49,466 nucleotides of DNA from Gonapodya prolifera JEL478 (GCA_001574975.1 KQ965793.1:166414-215879), one strand, 5' to 3'. Numbered from the stretch's first letter, positions 10,980 through 23,574 are shown. A program made the numbers and translations. The notes: generated by a model not told the origin, from the sequence alone.

Positions 10980-12410
10980 TCACCTCCCCAAAACCTCCCA
11001 CGGCGTTTCCTCTCCCCAGTCTCCTCCACCGATGTCGCGTACCCTGCCGCACCACACCTTGTCGATGCTTCCCGACGCCACGAGTACCTCGCGCATCGTA
11101 TCGAGGAAATCTCCGACACGGTCTTTGGCCTTACCTCCGCCAGGTTCTGCCGACCCCGACTCCGATTCTGACCCCGACTTCCAAACCACCACCACCCGGC
11201 GTGCTCGAAACCGCAAAAGGAACTTTGCCAAAGAGTTCGCGTGTCGCTTCGTATCCGGCGCATAAGGTGACCCCCTCTCCGCCAGTGCAGACTGGACGTG
11301 CAAGCGCACCTCATTCAGTGCACAAAAGCTCGCCGCCAAGTATCGCGCCAGGCTGGGCGCACCCTTCGCCACGTCATCTTCAAGCTCCACGCGAAAATGG
11401 CAGATTCGGACTGTTGGGAATATGCGCATGCCGCCCTTGAAATGGGGACACACCATCCCTCCAGGACCGATGAGAATGTTGAGCCACGGGGTGCCGAACG
11501 TATGTAGGTTGGTGAAGACAGGCCGTGTGGAGGCGTTGAGGATAACTAGAGGGCAGAAACACGACCTGGCGTCGCTCCGTTGCAACACTGGATCGTAGCG
11601 CAGTTCCGTGATGGTGTTAGTAGCCTCCTCCACAGCCGCGTCGGCCTCGATCGCAGTGCGCAAAAGCGGGGGTGCAAAAGATCCTCGCAGGTGTAGTGCA
11701 GAAACAAAGGGGCACAGGCGGAGAGGGTGAACAGGCTTGGAGGAATCAGGGTGTGAGTCGGAAAGTTCGTCTTGAAGAAGGGACGAAATGGGAAGGTGAT
11801 CGCATCCGGAAGCGAAAAGGAGGTCAGCAAATGCGGCATCAGTTTCGAGTGTGGTTGGTGCCAGTTGGAGGATCGTGGAAGCGAGAGCGCGATGCTGGGA
11901 CGCGGTGTTGAGGGCGATTACATCGCCCGTACACGCGACAGAGGTGACGAGAGGAACGACGCGGGAAGAAAGTGCCCCAAGTGCTTGGGTTGTGGACTTG
12001 TGGATCCGCTCGAGGAGGGCGGTCGATCGGGTTTCATCTGTGGGATGAAACAACTCTATGCGGACCGTGATGTGCCCTGCGACCACCTGGGATAGTATCC
12101 ATCAATACCGAAGGGCCATTCTAATTCTCGCAATACTTACATGAGTTTTGTCGTGTGGTTTTGTGTGTGGATCCTTGACGTGGCCCGCAGAATGTGCTAT
12201 AAACCGCGGGAACAGCATCATCTTGCTATCCCCACCACCGGCGTGCTCAGTTCCAGCGCGAATGAAACGAATTTTGACGCTGATGGGGAACTGGGCGGGT
12301 CCAGTGATGTCCCGCCATCGGCGACACACTTTGGGAACAACCGCGAGTGCCGCGAGTGGAGGGAGGTGGAGGAAGACGGCTTGAATGAGTTCCGAAGGGA
12401 GATTTTCCAT
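10980..12410 (-). CDS. F-box protein, family A, copy 3 (458 aa)
   Basis: Probable SCF ubiquitin ligase adaptor, homologous along its whole length to 1718-3247. Exons are 12410-12141 and 12086-10980; the 54-bp intron (GTAAGT...CCCAG, phase 0) sits at the position of the intron in copy 1. The F-box is at residues 1-45 (MENLPSELIQAVFLHLPPLA, then VPKVCRRWRDI). Shared C-terminal blocks are FGTPWLN, CHFRVE, KGAPSLARYLAASFC and VWCGRVRD. It is more divergent from copies 1 and 2 than they are from each other, so it is the older duplicate. It ends at PWEVLGR, some 12 residues shorter than copy 1. The substrate is unknown. Confidence 0.85.
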
Positions 12411-12814
12411 TTTGATGGTCAGTTTGGCGACCAGCGAGCCGTATTATGTAGGTCCCTGGCCAGTCGAAACCGTTCTCAAATGGTTCCCGGGGAGGTATGT
12501 GATCGCGAGAGGGGAAAATAACGCCATGACAATAAATTGGGGGAAGAAGAAGGCAGAGATTTCAGACTCGGTTTTTGGCCTGTGAAGTGTTGGTGAGTGA
12601 GATGATTGCAGTCGGCAGGCATATGCTGAAACCAATATAGTAAAAATCTTATTATACAACGGTTCGCTAACCATTCACGGCACACAGCCACATCGAAAAT
12701 AAATTATGTGAGCCATATAGAGCACATAACTGCCCCTTGGATATAATCATTGACGGGTACTTTGCAGTGTCATGAACACATTCCATCCAATGCAATAATT
12801 ATCAACTATACGCT
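12411..12814. other. Intergenic, 404 bp
   Basis: Upstream region of the F-box gene and downstream region of the Zn2Cys6 regulator. It turns AT-rich after 12640. No element recognised. Confidence 0.5.
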
Positions 12815-15275
12815 TCATACCACCAAAGGCAGTGCCGACATTCGATTACGGGAGGTCCTTTCCAACATTGCCCCTAGCACACTCCTCTCTTTCCTCTTCT
12901 GTGGCTGCACCACTGTATCGGTAGTGTCCCTCTCACCTCCCACATTCGTAATACCACCTTCAACGTCCTGTCCTGGTGCAATCATATGCATCAGTGGCGT
13001 GAGCCCCTCTCCAACACCTTTCAAATCAGCGACAAGTTGCTCCAATAGTATCCGCATGATATTTTGAGTGGAAGCTGGGACCATGGATGTCCATTTGGTG
13101 GTCGCGATTCCTGCTGCAATGGATTGCACATGTGGGAGTACTGTGGAGGTGTCCATTCCGGCCATAGAGAGTTGCAGCGCGGGGAGAACAAGTATAATCG
13201 CAGTATTGTAGAGGCTTTGTGCAGGTGCAAAAACGTGACGGTTGGATTGACGGTTGAAGTTGTTCACTGATGTAAACAAGGAGAGATACACGGACTCACA
13301 AGTAAGGCAGCATTCCAGTGGGGATCTCAGAGATATGAAAGCTTTGTGAGCATTTGTCAAGCAAAACTGATGCTTCTAAAGCATTCGAAACTGCCTGGAC
13401 AAAGCTCGGTGATGCAGACTAAAGTTTGTCCACAAGATCAGAGAGAGATATATAAAGAAAAGGAGCAAGGAAGAAACAGAAAGTCGCAGAATAGTGTCGA
13501 AAATACTCCACGCGTCCTATGAACTTCGCATGCAGTTCAAACAGCACTCACCCACGACGCGAGAATGTCTTCTAGTTTGAACCCTCGAAGGAGGGCAGGC
13601 TCCCCTTCTGGACGCAACAGCTCAAAGCCTAGCGCAACAGAAGACTCGGTAGGTCCGTGCAACAGTGCTAGAAGCGAGTGGTAAACGATTTTGGAGGTGA
13701 TGACAAACAGTTTTACCGCGTGAGCAGGAACCTGGTGCGACATAGCTAGCACCACCGCGGACTCAGAGAACTTGTCGAATCGTTCCTTCCACACGTTTAT
13801 TTCTTCTAAGACCTCATTAAAGTGGGCTTCCAGTCTTCGCCCCAGGTGGCCCGGAGGGAGCGAGTGGAGAAACGTGTTTCTGCTACTGCATGACCTGTGG
13901 ACCTCGACGATGCGGCTGTACAGGTACAGGAGGGCAACAGGAAACGTGTTGGTAGCAATAAGGTAGTCCGCGTGTAGAGAAGAGTCAGGGCCTGGAGAGG
14001 AGAAGAATTCGTCGAGGGTAGGCATTAAGATTGGGAGGGGATTAATTGTTTGGTCCGAGGTGGTCCAATAGCTGGGAAGGCTCAATACGCTCATCATTGC
14101 AGTTTGGTGGAAGATGATTTGCAATAACTTACATCAAAGGAATGGGGAGTCGCAGCATCCGACACTCATCCTCACCGACTTGTCTGGGATGGTTGGCCAC
14201 CGCGGTTGAGTTGTAATCCATTGCGTATATAATCCAAAATAGGCGACGGCACATTTCTCTCTTTACCCAAGATGATCTGAAGCTAGTCGTGATCTTTTCC
14301 TCGGAGTGAAGACCGAGGTAGCGGGCGACGTATGTAGATTGGATGAGATAGAAGTAGGCCTGGTCCCACTTGTCGGAGGATGCAATGCGGCGTGAGAAAT
14401 AGCCATATTCTACAAGAAATTTTCAGGAATCGAGAACAAACCTTGTGTTGGTGGACGCAGACCATCACAGCGTGCACCAAACCTATTCCTCTTTCCAGTG
14501 ACGCGCTGTCTGACCCATTCTTAAGCAGTCGTTGTAACCTTGGAAAAATGCTGCTTGTTGCCTCCACCTGGAGTCCTTTGGTTGGGTGTGATATTGCTGC
14601 GAGGGCAAACACCGAGAGTTGTACGGTTGGGTCCGGAGATGGGTCACTGAGGAAACTTTGGCGGTGAAGGATGGGAAAGGTCTGAACAATGACATCGAAG
14701 TAGTACGTGGTCAGCTCATTGAGTGTCGAGGAGGCGGGGAGAGGCGGTAGCTGTGTACTCGGGGGAGCATGAGGTCGGACAGCCTGCAGCATAACAGCAC
14801 TTGGTGTATGTACTCACAACATGAAAAATGGACGTCGCCCTCGGAATATAGTCCAGGCCTTGGATGTTCAACGATTCCTCTTCGGAGTTCGCCACATAGT
14901 GCAACTGCTCCAGCGTCATTGGCTGTAGAATGGACGCGCTTTCCCCAAACACTATGCCCGAACTTCGGTTCACCATGCCACCTGACGCCAGCAGCAAAGA
15001 CTCGAGGCGCTTGACTCGATCGACGAGTCGAGCCGGATTTTCGGATTTTCGGGTCAAGAGAGGGTCTGCCAACCCCATCCTTAGGCGGGAAGATTGGTAA
15101 CTGCATGCCATTCTCAGGCGTGAGCATCGTGTGCATGGCTGGGTCGAGTTGGGCACACGTTTAGGTTGACCGAAAGTGATCGGCTCTTGGACTTTATATA
15201 ATGTCTCACCGCTCCACCCTCGCAGCGAATCTTCGCCTTGATGCAGCCGTCGCAGGTCGATCTTGGCGGCGTCAT
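12815..15275 (-). CDS. Zn2Cys6 (Gal4-type) fungal transcription factor (about 657 aa)
   Basis: Nuclear DNA-binding regulator of the fungal binuclear-cluster family. Exons with closing phases: 15275-15210, 15138-14818, 14783-14442, 14368-14133, 14080-13552, 13294-12815. The first intron splits the zinc cluster; splicing gives CDGCIKAKIRC and PCTRCSRLRMAC, that is Cys 8, 11, 18, 24, 27 and 34 with the exact C-x2-C-x6-C-x5-C-x2-C-x6-C spacing. A short coiled linker follows (VDRVKRLESLL). The middle homology region lies at about residues 150-400 (FDVIVQTFPILHRQSF, AYFYLIQSTYVARYLGLHSEE, CRRLFWIIYAMD). The second intron is only 34 bp in this model; an alternative acceptor 34 bases downstream also keeps frame. 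The last intron (257 bp) could hide another small exon. Targets cannot be inferred. Confidence 0.85.
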
Positions 15276-15558
15276 TGGATTCGGTCTCTCACATTGGTCT
15301 TTTTGTGCGGGTCAGGCGAAGTTTACCCTACCCCGAGGATGGCACGTGCCACACCTTTGCCGTATTGTGTTGGACGTCATTCGACGAGGGTTTCAAGTTC
15401 CATTTGTCTTTTCTAAAGTCAAAAACGCGCTCGTCCACCCACATGAAATGTAGAAGCGAGTTGCGACCAGGATTTAGAGATATAAATCATTTCGCAGGAC
15501 CAAAAGCGATAACAAATGACAGAGTTATGACACCACCCCTCATGCTGCCAAGATCCCA

Positions 15559-17329
15559 TCAATCCCGACACTTTGTCATCAGCCCGTCTGACCGAACGCA
15601 GAACCCTATCCAAGTCCGCTCTCTAAAGGAAATCACCATCTCGCGATCGCAACAACCGCTGTCCAGGTCCACAGCCCACGGGTCCCCTCCCCTCTCCAAC
15701 AAGAAGGGGAGCACCCTCGTCGCGTTTTGTCGCGTCCGTGAGGCCAGGGTAAGCGCTATCCCACTCCTGCAGTTAACTGACACTCCGTGAGACAGAAATA
15801 TGTCCAAAAACGCGACTGTGAAGTTGTATCGGACTGCCATTACGAACATGTCCTCTTTGGTCGCTTGGAATGTGGTGCCTTCTGGATGCGGATTGGCGAC
15901 TGAGTTGAGATGGTTGAGGCACATCTCCAATAATTTACCATGTTCAGTACTAGCAGCACAGCGTAGCGCGCTGTGGAGATCTGTAACGTCCAGATAATCA
16001 GGGAAGTAGAGCTGAATGAGTTTGCGAACTATAGGGGCCTTGCCGTGTTTCACTGCAATAGAAAGCGCCTTTGTTGCCTGATGCCCCAAAGACAACTCAG
16101 AAGTATTTCTGCTTTCGGCACGGGATCGGTCCAGTTGATTGAGCAGTGACACGATTTCTTTCCGATCGTGTCGCGCAGCAGTGACGAGTAGTTGATCCCT
16201 TGCTACGTGGTCCCATGATACGATTTCGAGGAGGAATTTCACCATCTCCAATTTCCCGCTTGCAATCGCAGCGGCAAGTGCTTGACTGTCCTGGTTATGA
16301 GTGTAGTCCCCCCCATCAAGGAGTAGCTGCACACATCTTAATGAACCATTCTTCGCCGCAGTCACGAAGAGGTGGTTTTTCTGACGAAGAAATACAGAGC
16401 GGGTAGATGTGTGTGTTGCCAAAACTTTCAAAATGTCACTTCTGTCTGTCCTGATAGGAGTGTCGAGAAACGGCAAATTTTTGGCCCACAATCCGGTCTG
16501 CAGAGAGCTGCCATCTAAAAGGGCCTCCAACATGTCTGTCCGCCCATTTCTACATGCCCACAAAAACGCTCTAAATCCTTGTTGTTTGGCGTTCGCCCCT
16601 TTAGAGAGCAAGAATCGAACAATTTCAACGTGGCCCAGTTCTGTTGCGCCAATGATTGCGTAAGAGTTGCTGACGTTCGCGCCCGATGCAACGAGAAGCT
16701 CCAAAACCTCTTTGTGAGATTTTTCAGCCGCCGCGGTGAGGGCCACGTCGCCAGCATGACTTCGTGCTCCTGCTCCCGCTTCAAGTAAGAGTCTGACAAC
16801 AGCAACGTCCCCATTTCTTGCTGCCAGGGGTAGCAGCATTCCACTACCGATGTTGGGATCGGCACCTTGGTAAAGCAAAAGTCATCCAAGTGTCGCTTCC
16901 GTCGGTGCCATTCCTCCTCTGCTTACCTTTGCTAATAAGAAAGCCCACCGTTGCGTACGCGTTCCTTGAACGAACAGCCAGCTCGAGTGGAAATATGGGT
17001 ACATGGCGCAATGCAAAGTGGCGTACAGTTTTAGCGTTCACGTCAACGCCGCCCAGAAGGAGCAGATGGTTGAGAACTTCCAGATCGCCTTGCTGGATTT
17101 CCGCCAGCATGGCATGTTGTGGGGAGGAATACTGACGCAGTGCGCGAGCTGCAATTCCACGTGGATCCGTAAAGATCGAATACAGCGATTTGTTGAGAGA
17201 ACCGTTGGGAAGGGCGAGTCGTTGTGGGCAAAACTTCCCGATGCGAGCGATGATTTCGGTAGGAAGATGTAGAAGTCCAAACGCCTCCAATGGCATTCGC
17301 GACGAAGATGCTGTTGTTGCAGAGGCCAT
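15559..17329 (-). CDS. F-box-like/ankyrin-repeat protein (569 aa)
   Basis: Exons are 17329-16927 and 16865-15559, with a 61-bp intron (GTAAGC...CCAAG) joined in phase 1 to restore the ankyrin sequence SKGADPN. Residues 1-60 carry an F-box-like helix set (LHLPTEIIARIGKFCPQRLA). From about residue 75 onward there are 10-12 ankyrin repeats, several near consensus (GDVAVVRLLLEAGAG, HKEVLELLVASGANV, GHVEIVRFLLSKGAN, GSLRCVQLLLDGG, LEMVKFLLEI). Ankyrin stacks bind protein partners, so an F-box/ankyrin pair suggests a ubiquitin-ligase adaptor, as an inference. The start ATG at 17329 is the first in frame and leaves 102 bp to the divergent SART3 gene. It is not related to the other F-box families in the window. 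Confidence 0.85.
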
Positions 17330-17431
17330 CGTCCTTGGAAGGGGCCGGGGTGGGCGAGTCGGGGAATTAGATGATATTTCGGTAAAATTATGCACCACTG
17401 ACTTTCGATTTTCCTGAGAAAACCTTTGAAA
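17330..17431. promoter_or_regulatory. Short divergent intergenic region between F-box/ankyrin and SART3 genes
   Basis: Only 102 bp separate the two start codons, so both promoters must share it or overlap the 5' untranslated leaders. No TATA box is evident. Shared control is an inference from spacing. Confidence 0.5.
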
Positions 17432-20400
17432 ATGGATGAAATGGACGTTCAAAACGACACAAGTGAAGTGACGGGGGACATCGCGGGAAACGTAGAGGAC
17501 GTGAAAATGGGAGATGTCGCTGATTCCATCCCTCAACTGGAGGAAACAGTCTCCGCGAATCCAACGGACTACAATGCCCATTTATCACTTGTGCAAGCAC
17601 TGGTAGCAGCTATTGCCTTGAACGGTGCCGGGGAGGACGAATTATCTGCAGAGACTGTGGCATTGGAATCGAAGCTCGAGGCCGCCCGGGAAGCGTTTGC
17701 AGCGGCGTTCCCCCTGTCAGAGCAGCTTTGGAGTGATTGGCTGAAGCATAGACGCCGGAGGGCTCAGAATCTGGAGGAGCAACGGGCCATTTTGGATGTT
17801 TTTAAACGCGCAGTTAAGGATTATCTCTGTAAGTTTGCAACGGTACCCGCATTTGGTTTATCCTCGAGTCTTCCAGAACGTCGTACGAGTAGAGGCATGG
17901 AGAGGCTTCGCATTCTCAAAATACTTTATCGCTTGCTGTGCTCTAACCATCGATTGATACGCGCCCTTGTTTGTAGCGATTCCTCTCTACGTCTCATATG
18001 TTCGCTACGCCCACCTTCTCTATTTTGGAGAAAAAGATACTTTGGACGGAGAGCTCTCAGACGACAGCGACGACGACGACGAAGATGACACTGCGAAGGG
18101 AAAGGCTTCTGCAAAACCGAAACGAACTGTAGGGAAGATTTTGACTTTGGACGAGGCTCGAACAATCGGAGAAGATGGAATTGACAATTGCGCGATGCAT
18201 TTCACCGACGTGAGTACACGATTGCTGTTACCGCACCACCATCAATTCAAATTCACTCAACATCGCTCTGGCTCTAGGGACACCTTATCTGGGATGCCTG
18301 TCACGAGTTCGAAGTGAAAGTATTGGACCAGCTTCCCGCAAAGTCTAAGGACCGGTATGTTACAGCCGGTAGTCACGTTTCCTTGATAATAATGCTTCGC
18401 GTCACCTTTTATAGACCCGCACAAGTCGAGCGTATCCGAACTATTTTTTCACAGAGACTGTCCACACCTCACTCCGGTCTGTATCAAGATGTCAAGTGTC
18501 TTTACTTTATGAATTCGTTGACTTTTCTTATATGACCCGAATTTCCTTATGACATCTCACCATCTCCCCGCAGCCCTCGACGCAACGCTCTCGTCCTACT
18601 CCTCTTTTGAATCAAGCGTTGACTCCAAGGAATGGGAGAACCGTATGTCCAGTGCCAGCAAGATAGTGGCTCGCACAAAGAAGGACGCGTCAGCGAGACA
18701 ACGGTACGAGGAGGAAGTAGTGAGTTTTCAGAGTATACCGCTTACTCACATCCGTAAAGTTGCATTGACTGACGGGGCTGCAGGTATCCTCGGGCCACGC
18801 TCTATCGGCCTACTTCCACTATATAGACTTCGAGAAAAAGAAGGGTGGCAATGACCCGCATCGGATACGGACGCTGTTTGAGCGAGCTGTTGGCATACAC
18901 TGTCTGGACGAGAACGCGTGGAGTGCTTACGTGACCTATTTGGTGAGTCGTGGATCCGCGACGGTGTACTGGGTTTCAATTCCTCACTGCAATGTACACA
19001 GATAGCACATCGTACCGAAATTGGACCGGATCGGATCATGTCGGTCTGTTCCCGATCGGTGCGCAACTGTCCCGTTTCGGGCCTCTGTTGGGGGAACTAC
19101 ATGAGAGTCGCAGAGATGCTTGGAAGACCCAAGGATGAGATCACCACAGGTTAGTACAATTCAAGAATGCCCCGCATGGGCCGTAACACATCCTATGTGC
19201 CGTCACAGACATCTACCTCCCCGCTCTCTCCACCGACGCCATCCTGCGTGACCCAACGGCGCTCTACATTCTGCTATCGGCAAACATTGATATGGAGCGG
19301 CGGTTTCTCTCCTTGAGCGGCCGGCTTGGAGCCAAGGACGAGGACGGCGCAAAGGACCAGACGGTGAGGGAAGAGGCTAGAGAGGAGTTCCGGAAGAACC
19401 TTACGGAAGCCGAGGAGCTCCTTAGCGGATGTGAGCTGATTATGATTTTATCCGCATTTTCAAATGGTTGAAAAGCTTACCTTTTGGTTGGCACTCCTCA
19501 GTGCACCCAGCGCATACACAATTACATCTCGCCATCCTCCTCCTACGAGTCCGACTAGAATACACCTTCCTCCACTCCCCGACCGCCTACCAAACCGTCT
19601 CCCAACTCTCCAAATCGCACCCCGCACTCGCCTCATCGGCACTCTTCTGGACCGAATGGGCGCGGCTCGAACACCACTTGGGCATCCCCGGGCGGGCGCG
19701 GACGGTGCTCAAGTCGGCGAGTCTGCGGAACACGGACGACAACGAGGCCGTGTGGAGCGCTTGGATGGAGTTCGAGAGGGAGTGTGGAGGGATCGCCGAA
19801 TGGTGGGATATGGAGGATAAGGTGGCCGAGAGGAGAGGGTTGGCGGAGGCAAGGAGGGCGAGGGAGGAGGTGCAAGCTGCTCAAGTTGCCGAAGTTGAGG
19901 TGGAGGCGAAGGTGGTGGAAAAGAAGAAGACAAAAAAGGGGAAAGTTGGCGCGACGAACGCGGATGCGGGTCAAGATGCGCAGTCGGGCGGAGCTGGAAA
20001 ACGGAAAGCCGACGATGAAAACGAAGATGTGGAAATGGGTGATGTGGGTGAAGTGCCTGGAAAGCCGAAGAGAGTGCGAGGTGAGTCCATTTTCGTTACG
20101 TGCTATTGGCTCTCAAGATTTTCTGGCTGTTCCTTTCCTCTCAGTGAACTCTCCACCACCCGAAGCTGCCTCGTCTGAAGCTTCCGCGTCAAAACCTGTA
20201 GAACCGGCCCCGATCTCCATCTCGTCAACGGTTGCCGAACCAACAACAATATTCGTGAAGCGGTTGCCCTTGGGAATCACTGCTGGTCAACTCAGAAGAG
20301 AATTCTCTGATGTGAGTGGCTTTTGTGGGCATATTTTTGATTTCCAAGCATCCGATCACATGCCATATCGCCATCAGTTTGGGACCATCAATGACATCAG

Positions 20401-21474
20401 ACTTGTCAACCGCGAAACCACAACATTTGCGTACATCGAGTTCGCAACGCCTGTGAGTGTTCCAATGTACCAGTGGTGATCCGTCACAACTCAAATACCT
20501 GTTTCCGGGCTACCATCTCACAGGAAGAAGCAAGCAACGCAGTATCTCTCGACGGCAAAGAAATGGGTGGCAAGTACATCTCCGTCGCGATTTCGAACCC
20601 GTCACTACGAGGGCAAGGGAGCGCGGCGGATCAGAGCAAGTGCATAGCCTCGCGGATTAAGTTCTGTTGGTCTTGTGCTTAACGTGTCGCTCCTACAGGG
20701 AAGATCCCTGCGAGCTGTTTGTCCGGAATTTACCATTCAGTTACACCGAAGGCGATATTCGAGCTTTGTTTGAACCAGTGGGTACTCATTTTCAGTCTAT
20801 GTGTCCCGTGATTGATTTGTCCCTGGCTCGCCACAGTTCGGATCCATCAAAAGCGTCCGCATACTGACCTTCCCAAGCGGCCAATCCCGCGGAATCACAT
20901 TCGTGGAGTTCGAAGACGAGGTGAGAACCATCATCCTACCCCGCTCACCGTCCTGCTCCTGTTCTTGTACTCACCGCGCAACCTGCACCCGCCCCAATAG
21001 AAAAGCGCCACAAACGGCCTATCCCTCACGGGCAAGGAAATTGGCGGACGCAGTCTCCTCGTCCAGAAAGCCGACAGGGCAGTTCGAGGTCCACAGGGAC
21101 CGCCTCAACGTGGCCGGGGTGCTCGCGGCGGCGCGTCTGGAGGCGCTCGTGGCGGAGGTGGGCGCGGGCGGGGAGTTGGTCGTGGAGGCGCAGCAGGTGC
21201 TGACGGTGGCGACACGGGAGCTGCGGCTGATGTCGATATGGTTACGACGACCCCCGTTACGGCGTTTGTCCCACGAGCGGCGAGACCGGGTCTTGGCGCG
21301 AGGGGGCGTGGGCGTGGCGGGTCGGCGCCCCATGCAAGGGTGGCGCTGGGTGCGCCCGGGCAGAGCAGAGGGGCGGGTGAGGAGGGAGAGAATGGACATG
21401 CGAATGGAGCGGCGGTGTCGTCGAAAAGTAATGATGAGTTTCGGAAGATGTTTTTGAAGGGGGACTCGCTGTGA
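17432..21474 (+). CDS. SART3: SART3/Prp24-type U6 snRNP recycling factor (1005 aa)
   Basis: Nuclear RNA-binding protein that re-anneals U4 and U6 snRNAs after splicing. Fifteen exons close in frame: 17432-17828, 17977-18209, 18278-18354, 18415-18476, 18574-18719, 18784-18942, 19002-19149, 19209-19430, 19502-20080, 20145-20311, 20378-20452, 20524-20639, 20699-20777, 20837-20920, 21001-21474. HAT (half-a-TPR) repeats fill about residues 40-570 (RSVRNCPVSGLCWGNYMR is one), with an acidic stretch near 165. A Lys-rich nuclear segment lies near 620. Two RRMs follow, at about 710-785 (TIFVKRLPLGI) and 797-880 (CELFVRNLPFSY), then an RGG-rich tail. The protein ends in SNDEFRKMFLKGDSL, the Lsm-binding box typical of SART3/Prp24. 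Full-length and apparently intact. The SART3-like layout (HAT plus two RRMs) differs from yeast Prp24, which lacks HAT repeats. Confidence 0.93.
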
Positions 21475-21827
21475 TGTATGTGGCCGATGGAGAAACAAAA
21501 AGAGAAGCGGAATCTGCAAGTTTTTTGTACTTTGAGTACTGGCGTTCCCATCGCAAATTGGTGTCCTTCGTTGCGCCTGTCACAAATTTAATACCGGTAA
21601 ATCTTAACAATGACATTGACCTGCTTCAGATGTGATGATACAGAACTCCTATCTATGCGTCAACAAATTGAAGTCTTCTAGCAAAAGATATGTCTCTTGC
21701 AATCACCAATGTTTTCCCAGCCCACAATTCGGGGCATAGAGTCATTGCAAAACTCATAATGTCTGTCTTCTTGGCTGTCGCAGAAGTTCTCCCTCTTCAG
21801 CGCGGGTGTTCCGCACTCGACAGCGCA
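21475..21827. other. Convergent 3' intergenic region
   Basis: About 350 bp between the stop codons of the SART3 gene and the convergent Cys-rich gene. It should hold both 3' ends. No repeat or RNA gene seen. Confidence 0.5.
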
Positions 21828-22121
21828 TTAGCTCCCCGCCGCGAAACAGAGCACACAGCACTGCAGCAAGTAACAGACGGGCGCCAACACCTCGCACACG
21901 TCGGTGACTTTCTTCCAGCACCCCTTCGTGCAGCAGCAGTATCCGCCGCAGCATCTCTCGCTGTCCTCGTCGTGCGCAATCTCCATCGGCACGCGAGGGG
22001 CGTCAATCGAGGGCGATGGCTGCGGGAGGAGGGGCTGCGTGACTTTGCTGGTGGAGAATGGGGGAGTGCTGGGATAGTTGGCGGGCGGCAGCGTGGAGTA
22101 GGGTGGGGGGTCGGACGACAT
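21828..22121 (-). CDS. Small Pro-rich, Cys-rich protein (97 aa)
   Basis: The single exon starts at the ATG at 22121 (MSSDPPPYSTLPPANYPSTP). The N-terminal half is Pro/Ser/Thr-rich and disordered-looking. The C-terminal 40 residues contain 13 cysteines, with clusters CCGGYCCC, GCW, and a hydrophobic CYLLQCCVLCF near the end. Such a layout is seen in small palmitoylated or Cys-rich membrane-associated proteins of fungi, but I cannot place it in a named family with certainty. An in-frame upstream ATG at 22178 would add 19 His-rich residues and is less likely. Confidence 0.6.
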   Translation of the reverse strand: MSSDPPPYSTLPPANYPSTPPFSTSKVTQPLLPQPSPSIDAPRVPMEIAHDEDSERCCGGYCCCTKGCWKKVTDVCEVLAPVCYLLQCCVLCFAAGS

Positions 22122-23574
22122 TGCAAGAGCGAGGTGGGAGTGATGATGGCCAGAGAGTGGATGGTGCGCGCTTCTCAATCCACGAGAAAGGAAGTGAGTG
22201 TGCTTCCAGCAGGCGGTGATTAGGGTCCAAGCATATCATCGCCACAACCGAGATTTGCCACACACGGCGACATCGGTTCATCAATTGCGCTTGAATGCAA
22301 AGAACAGTGAAAATTTTATATCGCGTATGCTCGTGAACGGTTTCTTTATGGCCGAAGCGATGCCTTCCCAGTTTTCTTCCTGTGCCACATTTCGGCGAAC
22401 AAACGTTTACGTGCAGTAGCGAAACATTGGGCTATCAGGCAATCGTCTGCGTGTGCCCGGGCACTGTGCATTTGATCAATTTTGCGCATCCGTGTCCTTC
22501 TGCCCTGGTGGCGTACAGTGGGCATTGGGCCTTCGACGTGATTAGCGGCAGAAGGTTGGCTTACGTGTATACTGATCTGAATCCAAGATTCAATTCAGTA
22601 GGTGCAGCAAGACGCATGTTGATATTCAGCTGGTGCTTTGTTTGTCGCTTGGCAATGACGTGTTTATTGACTTTTACAAAACGATGTGAAATATCCCCAA
22701 CGGCAACACCAAGACATCACCATGCGCAACACATTTGCTATCTATTTTTTGCACACTCTTGCACCACATTTAATGTGATGGGGTGCGGATTACGTCACTG
22801 CGCCAAAGAAGTGTCTGCACGGCAATAAAAGTCATAAAGTCTCATCCAGAGGCTTCAGTATTCTCCATTTTTGAAACCTTGCACTCCCACAACGTGACAC
22901 GTATAGCTTGTGCAAATGGCTCACCTTGATTACCAGGCTGGTTCTTCTCTATGATGCCATAGGCATGCTTACTGAAAATGCCACACAATACTGCATATTA
23001 AAGACATGGCACAGTTAACAGGTGCTCTTACACAACCTGGCAATGGAAAAGGTTTTATGTTACAGTTCCCTAGAATGCTGTCAAAGTGGGTACAGTGCTA
23101 AAATTGTACTGCATATGGGCTTGTTCTTGGATGTGCTATAACAAGAGATGATTGAATCTTTCAGAGCTGCAATTGTGGTGTATTCCTCCTTCATTGGCAA
23201 TCCACAGAACAAAATTTGCTCTTTAATTTTCATGCAACATTTTCAAACATAAATTGCAAACCCACCAATGAAGCTAATCAGAACTTATTGTCAGTTGGGA
23301 CTTGAAAATAAAAATCTGAAGATTTCTCATTTAGGTTTAGACAACCATTTAATACACCTCATCATCAGAAGAAGCATATGCTACATTTCAGCTTAGTGGA
23401 CATTTTGCATACTGAAGTCTCTTAATGTGTGAAGAGTGAGAAGAGTTGAGGGTGATGAAACCCCTTGATTTTCTCCTGTGACATTTGGTTTCCCTGTGTG
23501 ACAGACAACAGTAGTGATATAATTCACCAAGTTGGACTTGCTGAGAACCTTCACACCTCACTTGCTGCAGTACG
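22122..23574. other. Long gene-poor, AT-richer stretch
   Basis: About 1.45 kb with no supported gene. From about 22840 the sequence is clearly richer in A and T than the flanking genes. Open frames are short and unrelated to anything I recognise. The minus-strand neighbour's promoter should lie at its left end. Confidence 0.5.

Noticed and set aside
15181-15558. Plus-strand open frame 15263-15790 as a gene
   Set aside because: It overlaps the ankyrin gene and the first exon of the Zn2Cys6 regulator, both of which have strong motif support on the other strand.
21019-21551. Long minus-strand frames opposite the SART3 C-terminus
   Set aside because: They are Pro/Arg-rich mirrors of the RGG-coding exon; the plus strand has two RRMs and the conserved C-terminal box.
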